Of a DNA stretch of 64,000 nucleotides, positions 34,063 to 45,336 are shown piece after piece. The notes under the pieces are model-generated. The model was not told the DNA's origin. It did no database searches and worked only from the letters and a program-made list of their open reading frames with translations. The translations under genes and the position numbers were made by a program. Every line of letters starts with the position of its first letter. The first letter of the stretch is position 1. The DNA lies in contig JAPYXD010000680.1 in the NCBI GenBank assembly GCA_030998225.1, forward strand, positions 6,882,001 through 6,946,000, in the 5' to 3' direction. The stretch comes from Diplolepis rosae. Its lineage: Eukaryota; Arthropoda; Insecta; Hymenoptera; Diplolepididae.

Positions 34063-34754
34063 GGGGTTAGGCCACCTTCGAAGTTTCAAAAAAAAAAATT
34101 TTTTTTTTTATTTGCTTAAAATTTTTTTAATAGTTTTAGAATTACAAAAAGTATAACACTATAAATAAGTTCGATAAAGAAAGTGCTTTTCAAGCCGTAT
34201 ACAGAAACTTTAAACGCGTTTTCTTCGAAACACGGTTTTTAAAAAACGATACAGGATGTATCTTTTACAATTTTCAAGCGATTTTAATGTTTTTTATACT
34301 CAAATACTGGAAATACGATCCTCTTCAATCCATCGTAGGATTTTAGCGATATAACACAAATTTTTTTTTAAATAACAATTTATGTATTCAAAAACATGGG
34401 TAGAAAAGTGATCTTTTTCAAATGATTATAATTAAATAACAAATTTATATTTGAGCAAAACCCATACGATGAGCCATAACTAATACGTTTTTATTGATGA
34501 TCAAAATTTGTTTGTTGCAGCAGGACGAAAATTTTGACCAATACACCCTGTACCAGTTGGACCCAACCTGTGAGAGGCCATGCAAAAAAGTCCAAATTGA
34601 CTTCACTTTTCTATTAAACTTAAAAAAAAAATTCATTACTCTAATGTATGCTTATTAAAATCCTGTAAATGAATTTTTCTTACGTTGTATACTTTTTACT
34701 TTAAAAAATCATGGATTGAGGCACTGTTTTCCGGTCCCCAAGGTCCGTAACCCC
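34063..34754. mobile_element. TTAA-flanked element, third family
   Basis: 692 bp between TTAA at 34059-34062 and TTAA at 34755-34758. The ends are ggggttaggccacctt and, on the other strand, ggggttacggacctt, so the inverted repeat is short and imperfect. Inside is the dispersed phrase actttaaacgcgttttcttc. There is no transposase. It fits a non-autonomous piggyBac-type element but is less certain than the two with long inverted ends. Confidence 0.65.
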
Positions 34755-36483
34755 TTAATCAAATAATTTCCTGAAGTATATAAAGTAGCAGTGAACTTAT
34801 GGGTAATTCCATGGTCATATTTATTACAAGTGACCCAAACCATAGTTATGTAAATGTTGTTTATTCGATACATAATGAGTATAGAAGTATTTAATTTGCT
34901 TAATAGTAATGAATAAGAATAAACTAATTGCTGGACACAATCAAAAACGGAATCTCCACTAATTTTAAGTAGAAAAATAAAACTAGAAAAGAAAAAAAAA
35001 ACATTATTTTTGTAAGTCGCATAAAACCTCTTAATATTGGAAATTAATTTGTCAATTTTTGAGAAAGATATTGTGAAAAAAGTCCAAATTCCAAACTTTT
35101 TTTAAATGATCAATAATTCCCGAAATTATTGATGTTTTTAGATGTTCCTCGACTCATTCAAAAGGTAAATTGACATAGAATGTAAAAAATGTGCTATAAA
35201 ATTATACTATTTTTTCCCTGGATTTTGAAAAAGTCTAAACTTAGAACAAAAAAGGCGTAAGAATTGAAAAATTCTGATACTCAAAAAAAGGATTTTAAAA
35301 TACATAAAAGTGATAACCCACAAGGATTAATTGAATTTTCTTAAAAAATTGAATATAATTATTTTTAGTTTTATTTTTCTAAATAATTTAGCAAGTTTGG
35401 ACTTTTACGCCTTTTTTATTTTAACTTTAGACTTTTTCAGAATGCTAGAGGAATTTAAGGTGTAATTTTCAATACAAAATGAAATATGGTTTTTTATTTT
35501 TTCAATAATCTAACCTTCGATTCACAATTATGTATTGGAAAAAAGGCTTTTAAAAAGTATTTACGTATATTTACGTATTTTAGAAGTGTTTTAAAAGTAT
35601 TTTATTATTATTTTATTATTATAATATTCGTCAATTTTGCTACATTTTAAAGAAATTTCAAGGTGTTATTTCGCATTCAACGTTAGATGTAGTTTATATA
35701 TATCCTAAAATAATCAAACCTCTTATGCCTACTTGAATCATTCATGTTAGATGACTTTTTTATTTTGCAAAATTCTTCCTAAAACTTGGATAATACAACA
35801 GAAGATGATAAAGAACGTCTGTGAACTTCGTTAAGGAAAAATGTTTGAAAAATTTTTACAGTTAATTATAATTGTCGATAAGTCATCCAAATGTTTTCAA
35901 CATTTTTACAAAAATAGTTAACATACGTGCTTTATTGTCTTTTAATAAGGTTCCCGAATTTTTAGAATGATGTTTTGTAAATTAAAAAAGTTATTTTACA
36001 TAAATGAATAAAAGTATAACTGAGTCACGTGGTCCGATCCATCCATGGCCTTAAATGAGACTAAGAAGTAATTTAAATTTTGATTATTTTTCAAAGGTAT
36101 TAAAATTCTTTAAAAAGGAAAAAATTTGATATTTTTTGTAGTATATTTTTATGAAATTAACATTTTGCTTTAAACTTGGGCTCATTATAAGCAGAATTTT
36201 ATTGACTTTCATGATATTATCAAGAATTTTTTTAAATTTGTTTCTATCAACATCAAGTTACTTACAGTATAGCTGAAATAACAGGTGAGGTAAAAAAATT
36301 TAATTTTTTTAATAAAAATTAATTCACCTGAAAAAAAGCTGGAACAACAGATGGTGAACATTTAATTACTGATGTGTAATTATATAATAATTTCCATGCC
36401 ACTGTAAATGAAAGGTATGATTATAAAATAAAATAAATTATATCTAAATTTCCATACGAAAGTAGACCTTGAGATTTCTATTA
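34755..36483. other. AT-rich intergenic DNA, no gene seen
   Basis: No recognisable gene, RNA or clear repeat. Runs of A and T and tttatta repeats near 35600 are the only structure seen. Confidence 0.45.
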
Positions 36484-37350
36484 CCAGGTGTACAAGTATG
36501 AAACCGGTAATTTTTTTGAGAAAATACACGTTTATTTAATAAAAATGGTTATACATTCAATCTTCAAAGTAATGGCCATTGCTAGCCACACATTTTTCCC
36601 ATCTCTCTGGCAATTTGTGTATGCCTCGCCAAAAAAATTGTTCGTTTTTTTAGTCAAACCAGTCATCGAGCCATTTTTTCACATTTTCGTACGAATCGAA
36701 GCGCTGTTCAGCAAGTGCGTGCCCCATTGATGAAAATAAGTAGTAGTCAGATGGAGCCAAGTCTGGTGAATAAGCCGCATGGGGGAGGGCTTCCCAGCTG
36801 TACGAATTTACCAATTCCCGAGTCTTTTTTGTTCGATGTGCTGGTGCATTGTCATCAAGAAAAATCACTTTGTGTTGCCTAGTTTGATATTCTTGACGTT
36901 TTTGGCGCAAAGCACCTGGTTTCAGAAGGTCAAACCAGATAACACCCTTCTGATCCCAATCTTCGAACTTTTTTGGTGGTTTTCCACGATCTTCGTTTCT
37001 CACATCAAAATTACCACTTTTGAATTTTTTAAACCACTCGAAACACTGTGTTTTACCTAGAGCATGCTGGCCGTAAGCTTCCACAAGCATTCGATGAGCT
37101 TCCAAAGCAGATTTCTTCAATTGGTAACAGAAAATCAATGATGTCCGCAAATCGTAGTTTGAAGGCACAAAAATCGACATTTTTACTAGCGAAAAAAAAT
37201 TAGTTGTATGAAACTTGATTGTTTATGAACTGAATATTGTTGACAGAACTCAATGCGAAGAAATGGCGTCAATGATTTGGTTTGACAGAGCGTATAGTTT
37301 TACCTAACGACACATATATGTCATTACCGGTTTCATACTTGTACACCTGG
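36484..37350 (-). mobile_element. Mariner element (mauritiana-like), internally deleted
   Basis: 867 bp with perfect inverted ends of about 28 bp starting ccaggtgtacaagtatgaaa, flanked by TA at 36482-36483 and 37351-37352. A full mariner is about 1.3 kb, so about 450 bp are missing from the middle. The ends and the encoded protein resemble the mauritiana subfamily. The copy looks fairly young because the ends match exactly. Confidence 0.92.
36557..37180 (-). pseudogene. Mariner transposase with in-frame internal deletion
   Basis: The frame starts with MSIFVPSNYDLRTSLIFCYQ and keeps the first helix-turn-helix and the WFKKFKSGNFDV block (residues about 1-70). It then jumps from KPPKKFEDWDQ straight to KGVIWFDLLKPG and the catalytic part with DDNAPAH and SPDLAPSDY, 34 residues between the two aspartates (D34D). 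The missing part contains the second DNA-binding motif, the linker and the first catalytic aspartate, so the protein cannot cut DNA. A TAA codon at 36650-36652 interrupts the last 30 codons, which otherwise run on to a stop at 36557-36559. The deletion kept the frame, so a DNA-binding but catalytically dead protein of 176 residues could still be made. Confidence 0.85.
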
Positions 37351-37850
37351 TACATGAAATAAAATTGAAAAATATTTCTTTGGAATGAAATACATTAGAA
37401 AAGCTTTTAGAATACTGAAAATCCTTCATTTTTGATGACCAAAAATTGAGTGTTTTTAATTTTTATCTAAAAAACTATTAAGGTTGCATAAAAATTGTAT
37501 TATGATAAAAAATGCGTCGTGACTAATCCTATAAAACGGTATTTTTGTTTTTGTAAATAATCGAAAAAAAGTTTTTATCACGATTTTCGTGCGCGGACAA
37601 TAGTTTTCCGCGATTTCAAGCGCCCGGCGAATAATTGCTGGTGGCCCTTCATATGTGAAAAAAATCACGCATATTAATTGACTTCTCGATAGACCACAAA
37701 ATTTACTGATTGTTTTATATACCGTTTACTAAAAAATGACAGGAGTGTTAAAAAATTTTCTTCACTGCAACCAATTACAATTGGATACGATGTAGTTTCA
37801 TACGCAGTGGAGTGCGTAATGCATAGAGTGCATAGAGTTTCTATGAGTTT
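37351..37850. other. Intergenic DNA, no gene seen
   Basis: A GC-richer patch at about 37575-37650 gives no recognisable protein. Nothing else is seen. Confidence 0.4.
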
Positions 37851-38088
37851 AATCGAAAAATGTTATTAGGATATTTAGTAAAGATTTATGAGCACTATAT
37901 CAGAAAGCGCAATTGGAATTTTGGATTTTACTTTTTCGGCTCCGATAAAGTATACGTCGAAGCTTAATTCAATCCGATAATTCTATCTAGAGTTATAGAG
38001 GGTCTCAAAACGTAAAGATTTGATTGAAATTTCGAACGTCATTTTTCACATAAAACTAATACATTTTCATATGATGAGAATGTAAAAA
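37851..38088 (+). repeat. R1 family, short 3' fragment
   Basis: It carries the family phrases tttttcggctccgataaagt and gtctcaaaacgtaaagattt and ends atgatgagaatgtaaaaa. The acagacagac run is missing. It is a drifted tail fragment. Confidence 0.75.
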
Positions 38089-38475
38089 GTTATCTTACAT
38101 GGTTCGATTAACCCATGAATTTGGTCACGTGACCCAGTTGATCCATGACCTTAAGAGATTTTATGCGACTAACAAAAACAAAGCGAGTATAATAATTTGG
38201 CAACCCACTGTATATTCATTATTCACCGAATTAATAACACCTGCATAACTATAGTTTGAATCACTTGTATTGAAAGTGACAATAGAATTACCCATAAATT
38301 CACTGCTGCCTTATATACTTATGTTGAAATTAAGTGGTTAAAAAAAAGACTTTCAATATTAGACGATATCAGTAATTACAGTCAAAGGTAGAAAAATGAT
38401 GAAATAAACTGACCATAAAAAGTCAGAAAGTCAGGCGATATACACTGAGAAAAACGGATTATAAAACCTGGATGT

Positions 38476-38698
38476 TACACAGAGAAAAGTGGATGTTCAG
38501 AATTAACATCTAGATGTTTAACTATGGGACAGCCATCTTATATATTCAGTTGTAATATCTAGATATTCAGCTGTAATATCTAAGATGTTAAAATATGCAG
38601 AGATTAATATCTTAGATATTACAGTTGAACATCTAGATAATACAATTGAACATATAAGATGGCTGTCCCATAGTTGAACATCCATTTTTCTCTGTGTA
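38476..38698. mobile_element. Hairpin MITE with TACACAGAGA ends
   Basis: 223 bp from tacacagagaaaagtggatg to the inverted end ccatttttctctgtgta. The long arms repeat ctatgggacagccatcttat and its complement, and words such as atctagatatt. It is almost completely self-complementary and non-coding. Confidence 0.85.
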
Positions 38699-39287
38699 AA
38701 AGCAAGGATAGTATTCGGTAACATAAAATATGTTAAAGCGTATGATCTATAATCTTTATCTAATATATAAAGATATTACTAAACATAATCTCCAGATGTT
38801 ACATTCTTATAATCTTCAGAAAATAATTCGTAATATCTGTAGATAATAAACCTACACTGAGAAACTTTTCGTTAGAGTAAATGATAAGATTGAATGAAGG
38901 TTTAGTACAATAGTGTTTTAAAATAAGGAAACCCGAGGTTTTATTACATTTATTCATATTATGGCATCGAAATTTAATATAGTCATAACAGTCTTTAAAA
39001 CATGTAGAAGAAAAATAAGTATTTTAAATACCAAATATTATGAATCTCCAATCGAAAAATAAAGAGTACCATATTTGAAAAATTCATATTATGAATATGA
39101 ACTTGCCAGAAACCTTGCGACGAGCAGCAAAAATCAAAACATTCATTCTCGGTTTTTCGTATAATTCGTTTCAGAATGTCGTCCGAGTGCTTCCGACGTT
39201 ATCCGAATAGCTTCGTTGACTCGAATTCAAGTCTGCCCAACTCAGTAGTGGCTTATAAGCGACATTTATTTCGGATTATGGCAAGCG

Positions 39288-39365
39288 AGAATAGCCGAGA
39301 GGCTTTAGGCGTTAGGAATGCGTTTAGTTAATGTAGGTAGAGTTAGAGGGTTCGAACCCAAAAGC
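39288..39365 (+). pseudogene. Class II tRNA-like sequence (SINE head or tRNA pseudogene)
   Basis: A perfect A box tagccgagaggc (39292-39303) and a perfect B box ggttcgaaccc (39349-39359) are spaced as in Ser/Leu-type tRNAs with a long variable arm. The acceptor ends do not pair, and the anticodon arm is not clear. It is best read as a tRNA-derived SINE head or a degraded tRNA. A related B box with a similar downstream tail is at 44691 and in the hairpin at 39456-39582. Confidence 0.55.
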
Positions 39366-39455
39366 CAATTCTGAAATTTAATTTCAAGCGTATGCGATTA
39401 TAAATAGTGTAGCATTGTGTACTTAAATATGTGAACATAAATAAGGTATGATAAT

Positions 39456-39582
39456 AATATTTAAAGAATTTGAAAATCTTTCTGTGGAAAAAAAGACGCT
39501 TTCGACTGCGCTGGGATTCGAGCCCAACGCAGTCGAAAGCGTCTTTTCTTCCACAGAAAGATTTTCAAATTCTTCAAATATT
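39456..39582. repeat. Near-perfect 60-bp hairpin carrying a tRNA-type B box
   Basis: The left arm (aagaatttgaaaatctttct...gacgctttcgactgcgctggg) and right arm (cccaacgcagtcgaaagcgtc...agattttcaaattctt) are almost exactly complementary, with the loop attcgag. The loop with its flanks is a tRNA T-arm (B box) in inverted form. The same tail (agtcgaaagcgt...ttccacagaaa...ttttcaaattc) occurs once at 44705-44748. So the hairpin equals two copies of that SINE tail joined at the B box. Confidence 0.8.
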
Positions 39583-40954
39583 TGAATTCAATTGCATTAT
39601 TTGCGATATAAGAGTTTGAAATTGTCTACGAGGACACCTGTCGACAACGTATCCTATCTGATACACGACTAGTGAACCTCCGATAATGTAGGCAGTGACA
39701 AAAATTTCGAACTCAACTAATTAGTATGATAATAATATTTGTGTATGTGTTCCCACTGAAACCTCCCCTCTTCTGAGTGCCAAAGCTCTCCCCTCTATCT
39801 TTCTTTTGTTTTGCACGCGTTAAATCTGGTATGTTTCAGTTTATAATCCAAGATATTATCCGATACTATCTTTTTTTTAACATCTACAGATTATGGTTTT
39901 AATAATCTAGATCGCTGTCCCATAGTTAATAGTCCAAGATTATACCCGATAACATATTTTTCATTACCGTTTACAATCCATTTTTCTCAGTGTAGCATGT
40001 GATGAAAATCTTTTTCACAGATCCTTGCAGTTTATCTAAAATGCATTTCTTGTTTCGTATTACTAATGGTCAAATAAATGTATAGCAAAATTAACATAAA
40101 ATTTTTTAGTAATTAAATTTTTTTTTAAATAGGATGAGAAGAATGAGCCGTAAATTATATTGGCAGTAAAATTTCAGTAACGGCTATTTTAGAACAAGTT
40201 GAATACAGAATTGCGTGGCAAAACAAATAAATTTTCATATGAAGTTAAGAAATTTATTAATTTAAAGTTAAGTAAATTAATTTTAGATATAAAAATAATA
40301 ATACTTCAAAGTGTGAAAACAATAACAATACATTTCTGCACTGAGAGAAAGTATTAGTCGTGGTTACCTATTTTTTTTGTAAAAAAGGGTCACAAGTATG
40401 TTTTTTAGTCTGTATCATCTAAGCACCTTAGTTCTTACAGCAATATTAACTGAGTAGCAATGATTAAAATTTGTAGTAAAACTTACAAAATCCGATTAGT
40501 CTGTCCGTTTTGTAGCCGCGACTATTTTCATGCATTCCCACATTGTATCGAGCTTATAATAGATGTTACCAATACGTTTTTGTAAAACTTACTAATTGCG
40601 TTAATTGCTTTTACTATTTGTCCAGTGTAGTTATTACAAAAATATATATTTTTTCGACATAACGGAGAAAAGTTGTATCAAAAACTATTCCAATATCTTA
40701 ATTAGAAACTGATTAATTTTTTTCATCCGTACATGATTAAAATAGTAATTGCAACATTGAAAAAAATGTTAAATTTACCATTTTATGTATTTTATTTTTG
40801 TTAATGTCGATGGGAACTTTCTTAGGTTAGAATTGTTTAGGAGGAAAACTTTTTTAATTATTGTTTGTTATACGCACAGCGATAGAAGGGAATGAGATTT
40901 TATAAAATTTAATATATTTTATTCAAATAACGAAAAATCTCATTCCCTTGAACG

Positions 40955-42070
40955 GCGCTTACTTGAACATCATCTGGCGACAGCATGCCCTTCCACCTCT
41001 TAGGCAAGAGTGGAACAAAAGATCCTCTGTCTTCTTCTCTCCCATACCTCGGTACGCTCTCTCGCACTCGCACCAAGTACCAGCGCAGTAAGAAGAGTCA
41101 CACGCTGTGCATGCGTTCTCTCTCACTCCACTGGACATTCTTGTTACTCTTTTTCGCACTTGTACGGAGTAGCTAGAGAACCCTTAGGTTCTCCCACTAC
41201 CAGGGCCCAGCAACGGGACTCTCTATGTAGAAAAAACTAAGAAAAAAATTAGAAAGTGCGAGAGACGTCCAAGCAAGGGAAACTGCACTAGGAAAGTCGG
41301 GGAAATCGACCCCTTCCACAGGACCACCGAAGGGAGAGAAGCTAGATAAAAGGGCGCGTTTTCGCTGGCAGATGCATTCGGGGTGTAGGTCTCGCCTACG
41401 CTCTTAACCTCGACCCAATAAAGTCGCTCGAGAAGAAGCTGAGTTTTGCTGCTATCAACCTCTACATCCTGGTAAGTCCTAGCCAGAAGATCTCTCTAGG
41501 TCTTCTCCCCTGGAAGATCGACAACGGTCTTCCATCTCTCTCCCTCGCCAGAAGATCTCTCTAGGTCTTCTCCCCTGGAAGATCGACAACGGTCTTCCAT
41601 CTCTCTCCCTCGCCAGAAGATCTGCCTAGGTCTTCTCCCCTGGAAGATCGACAACGGTCTTCCAACTCTCTCCCTCGCCGGAAGATCTACATAGGTCTTC
41701 TCCCCTGGAAGATCGACAACGGTTTTCCATCTCTCTCCCTCGCCAGAAGATCTACATAGGTCTTCTTCCCTGGAAGATCGACAACGGTCTTCCATCTCCC
41801 TCTCTCTTACTCCCTCTCTCTTAACCCCTCTCACGCCTTTTAACCATGGCCCAGCCACGCGCCGTGAATCAAGAAGAAGCAGAAGAAAAGCGGAAGGGAA
41901 GCAGAGGAAGACGAGCCGTCCTGCAACGTGTTTGACTGAAACCAAACGCTATCCAGGCGCTATCTGGGATGCCCGGTTTCAGTAACGAAGACCACCATTT
42001 CGCACCCACCCGCATCTCCACCCACAACACCACCACGCCACGCGTTTTCCCCGCCGTAACATGTTTTTCA
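40955..42070. other. GC-rich island, possibly a solo LTR or other retroelement piece
   Basis: Base composition differs sharply from all neighbouring DNA. It includes a promoter-like run of tctctcgcactcgcacc. A transcript-end-like run follows, with an aataaa at about 41420, then gtcgctcgagaagaagctga and a run ending catcctggtaagtcc. That order (promoter-like, AATAAA, then a tgg triplet) is what an LTR followed by a primer site looks like, but no second LTR or coding region is present. No frame gives a recognised protein. The LTR reading is a guess. Confidence 0.3.
41484..41808. repeat. Tandem repeat, five copies of a 65-bp unit
   Basis: Units start at 41484, 41549, 41614, 41679 and 41744, exactly 65 bp apart, each beginning cagaagatct or cggaagatct and containing ggaagatcgacaacgg. 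Copies differ by a few bases (for example tctctctagg against tctacatagg). The unit is not a multiple of three, yet all minus-strand frames stay open, giving a 149-codon frame at 41496-41945 that cycles through three frames. That frame is treated as non-coding. Confidence 0.9.
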
Positions 42071-42494
42071 AAATGTAACAAAGGATGATAATTGTTGAGA
42101 GGTTTTTCATCAAAAACTGCACAACAGTTTACAATTATACTTTAAAATTACCATCATTTAATTCTTCTCATTTTGATGAAGAACAAAAACATAATTTTAA
42201 GAAATCAATATATGTAACGATTTCATAACGATTCAAAACAGTTGATAAGCAGGTGAAATTTAATTCGTCTGTACAATTATTTCTTGAAGTTTACTATTAC
42301 CAAAGAATTGCAAATCATGTTTACATACGAAATATTGCATATGGAAATAAAATATTTACATTCCTCAAAATAAAAGAATTTGATCAATTTTACAAAAAAA
42401 ATTAGTAGCATTTACAAAGTTTTTGGTACTGCTTACTAAAAATATATAGTTGTGACCTTTTAGTCAGCACAACTAATAGGATTTCTCTCAGTGT

Positions 42495-44437
42495 GTAGCA
42501 TAAATAATTTAATTGAAATATTTACAACAATTCAGCTTTGCGATTATCTTGACTACAAAAGAACAGAATTTGAATAATTTGATTGAATGGTTGACAGGGA
42601 ATACAGATTTTTGCATAAAATGAAAATAACTTCTTTAAATACCTCGTGTGATTTTTGCTTATACTTTACTTTTAAAATTCAAAATAAACCAATTTAAATC
42701 TCCTATTTCAAGATTCGATTAGTATCTTTGAAATAATAAGATATTTATGATAGATTGTGATTCAAAATTTACAACTTAAGTATACGTAAACAACTCCATG
42801 AAAACAATTTGTATAACAGATTCTGAGTAGAAGCGAATTTATTCCTGGATTGCAACACTTTCGTTCAGCCTTAAATTTAGCGTCAGTTATTTAATAATAG
42901 TGTTAGATGTTTTTTTAATTATCTCCAACTTATTTAAAATACTCCATCTTTTTAACGTTTTGTTTAACTATAAGCAAAAACTAATTATGTGAGAAAAACT
43001 TACAATTTATATTGCATATATTTTGAAGAAATTCTGAGCCAATTTATAAATTATTTTCACACACGTTTCGTCTTCCGTCTAAATTCATAATGGAAATATG
43101 AATAATTAGAAAAAAATGTAGCAAACAGCAAAAATCTATTTTCCTTCAACATCTTGCTCTATTTTTAAAAAATATGAATATATATACCTGCGTTCTGTGA
43201 CCAGCTCGAATGATCCACTGGGCTAGTAAAAGTATTCTGTCTTCTCAAGTTTTATTTTTATCCAGCCTTTCACTGAAGAAAGCGTCCTCGCGTCTGCTAA
43301 GATGGCCCAAGCTATACTTTGCCGCCAGTTGGTCGACTGTTTAATTAGTCAGCGCCTTTACGACGCACGCGTCATAAATGGTCAATTTCATTAAAATCCA
43401 TTTAAGTATGATCTGCTCGAATTTTATCACGAATAAAGAGTTCTTAATCTTAATCATACCACAATCTATATTCTACGCCTGAATTCAGAAAAACCCAGAC
43501 CTTAAGCATCAACAATAAACAATAACCTGCTAGTATCAGTCGAATAAGGTAGAAATATCGTATTTTTTATTATTCCTTCCGGGATTAAATTAAAGCATAA
43601 AATTTAAGGCCATTACCAAATTGATCACGTGTTTGTCAACGAATAAGTCACTGAATTTAGTTTCCGAGACATAATTCCTAATTTAATAAACATTTTAAGC
43701 TGAAATTGTAGATTATGATAAAAGAAATGCTAAGACAGGTTTTGAAGTTCTTTTTGAATTGGATCACAGGACTGCAAGAATTATTTTCTTAAACAACGAC
43801 TAGTATCTTACGTAACTTCGTGCGTTGAATCTAAATATGCCTTGAAAATTTGTTTTTTGTGTCAGGTTCTCTATACAAGTGGAGTAAAATGATTCAAAAA
43901 TACAATTTAAACATAAAACTGAAATTTTTTATGTAACTGCCGTTTGCAACGTTTATAAACGAAAATACAAAATTTTCAGGTAAAAATGTACAAAAAGACA
44001 ATAAAAGTATTAGTCAGTCAATCATTTAATAACCAACAAATCATAATTGACAACAAATTTTTTTTTTGTCTATAAACGTTGCAAATAGCAGTTACGTAAT
44101 TTTTTTGGTTTTTTTATCTGTAATTCAGTTGATTTACCCTATATATCTTGAAACTTTAACATGATAGGCAAATTATTGTAAAGGCAGATTTGGATTCATC
44201 GAACAAAAGTTAAGTTAAATAGCTTTTATTTACAAAAAAATTCTCACAGGCCCGTGTTATCCAATCAAAAAAGATGATACTTTATTATATCCCAAAATTT
44301 CAACCCAAAATATTTATTATTTTAGAAATAAAGTCGCGGAAACTAAATTTGGTAATCTTTTCTTGATAGTCACGTGACTTAAACGGTACAAATTCTAATG
44401 ATAATATGAAAGGATGAATTAAAAAAAAATAGAACCA
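42495..44437. other. Intergenic DNA, no gene seen apart from one repeat
   Basis: AT-rich. The only structure noted is the dispersed repeat at 43321-43500, listed separately. No RNA gene was recognised. Confidence 0.45.
43321..43500 (+). repeat. Dispersed repeat, partner inverted at 52449-52641
   Basis: The stretch from gccgccagttggtcgactgt to gaaaaacccagac is the reverse complement of 52449-52641 with moderate divergence. Shared words include taattagtcagcgc and atttaatgaaattttggt-like variants. No coding capacity and no clear termini. Confidence 0.75.
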
Positions 44438-44660
44438 CAGGCCTCACAGTGCCTTTGGGATAAAAAATAGGGTATATAGGGACCTGTTTTCTTGTCCATA
44501 GGGACCTTTTTTACGCTCATAGGGTACATTTTTTAACAAAAATTATGTATGAAAGAAAATTATTAAAAAGAATAAACTCTTAATAAAAGGCAAATAAAGA
44601 CGTAATACTTTTTATTTTAGTAAGTAATAAATATATTCAAATTAATTAGTTGAGTTTGAA

Positions 44661-44750
44661 AGAGCAGTCGACCGGCAATCGAAAGACCTGGGCTCGAATC
44701 CCAGCGTAGTCGAAAGCGTATTTTTTCCACAGAAATATTTTCAAATTCAA
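44661..44750 (+). mobile_element. tRNA-derived SINE fragment
   Basis: It contains a B box ggctcgaatcc at 44691-44701, preceded by tRNA-like text (gcagtcgaccggcaatcg). It is followed by the tail agtcgaaagcgta...tttccacagaaa...ttttcaaattc that also forms both arms of the hairpin at 39456-39582. The A box is not clear, so the copy is 5'-truncated or drifted. Confidence 0.6.
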
Positions 44751-45296
44751 TAAATGTATTCATATTTTCGTACACAACTGAACTTCACAAATTATTGGAC
44801 TTAAGTATTAAATAGAAAATTACCTACATATCACGACTATGTATGTAAGTCTAATTGAATTAAATTTCAATTAACTCTCAACAATATTTCCTTTCTTTTT
44901 AATTTTTTATACTTTGGTTAAAGAATGAATGTTATTTCTTTAAATTTCAGTCTTTTCATTAATAATTATACTTCTAATAACACAATATGAGTTTTCTTGA
45001 CTTCATTTTAAGTTTAAATAAATTATTAAAACAATACTACTAAACCTGAACTCGAACCCGTATCACTACCAATCCGGATGCCTCTCAACGTCCAAACAAA
45101 ATCACAATTAAAAATTTCAAAAACTCGAAAGTAATCGAATCCCCAAAACACAAAAACACAATCAAATTTGGACCAAAATCACAAGTAGAAAAAACCTTGG
45201 GAAAACAAACAAAAAAGGAGGAAAGAAAAAAGAAGGCACGGGGCAATAAAGTCCACTTTATGGCCCGCTAGTAGAAAAATAAAATTTAAACTACTC

Positions 45297-45336
45297 GCCG
45301 ACGTTTCGGTGCTCTTCCAGCACCCTCTTCAAAGCT
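45297..45336 (-). ncRNA. Hammerhead-like fold, copy f
   Basis: On the minus strand: UUGAAGA, one G, a 6-bp hairpin GGUGCU/AGCACC, GAAAC, GUC, GGCG. The core has U in place of the first C; GAAAC-GUC is exactly the hammerhead arrangement with C at the cleavage position. Helix I pairs over three bases with one G-U. It is preceded on the plus strand by tttatggcccgctag, a phrase related to tttatgaccagctaata at about 8915. Confidence 0.45.

Larger units (their letters stand above)
38452..39994. mobile_element. CACTGAGA-ended element, outer pair
   Basis: The left end cactgagaaaaacggatt and right end aatccatttttctcagtg are inverted complements. Inside are a complete smaller hairpin (38476-38698), another CACTGA end at about 38855, a tRNA-like segment and a long perfect hairpin (39456-39582). 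It may be one element filled by later insertions or neighbouring elements with related ends; the sequence alone does not separate these. Confidence 0.5.
40339..42494. mobile_element. CACTGAGA-ended element of about 2.2 kb holding a GC-rich island
   Basis: The left end cactgagagaaagtattagt and the inverted right end actaataggatttctctcag match apart from small changes. Between them lie AT-rich arms, a short palindrome (aagggaatgagatttt at about 40887 with its complement near 40938-40949) and the GC-rich island 40955-42070. No transposase is recognised. The island may be cargo or a later insertion. Confidence 0.6.

Noticed and set aside
36779..37060. 93-codon plus-strand frame
   Set aside because: It lies antisense inside the mariner transposase remnant.
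41484..41808. CRISPR-like array
   Set aside because: Repeats are directly adjacent without spacers and the genome is eukaryotic.
41496..41945. 149-codon minus-strand frame over the 65-bp repeats
   Set aside because: The unit is not a multiple of three, so the same DNA is read in three different frames in turn; no protein selection can explain it.
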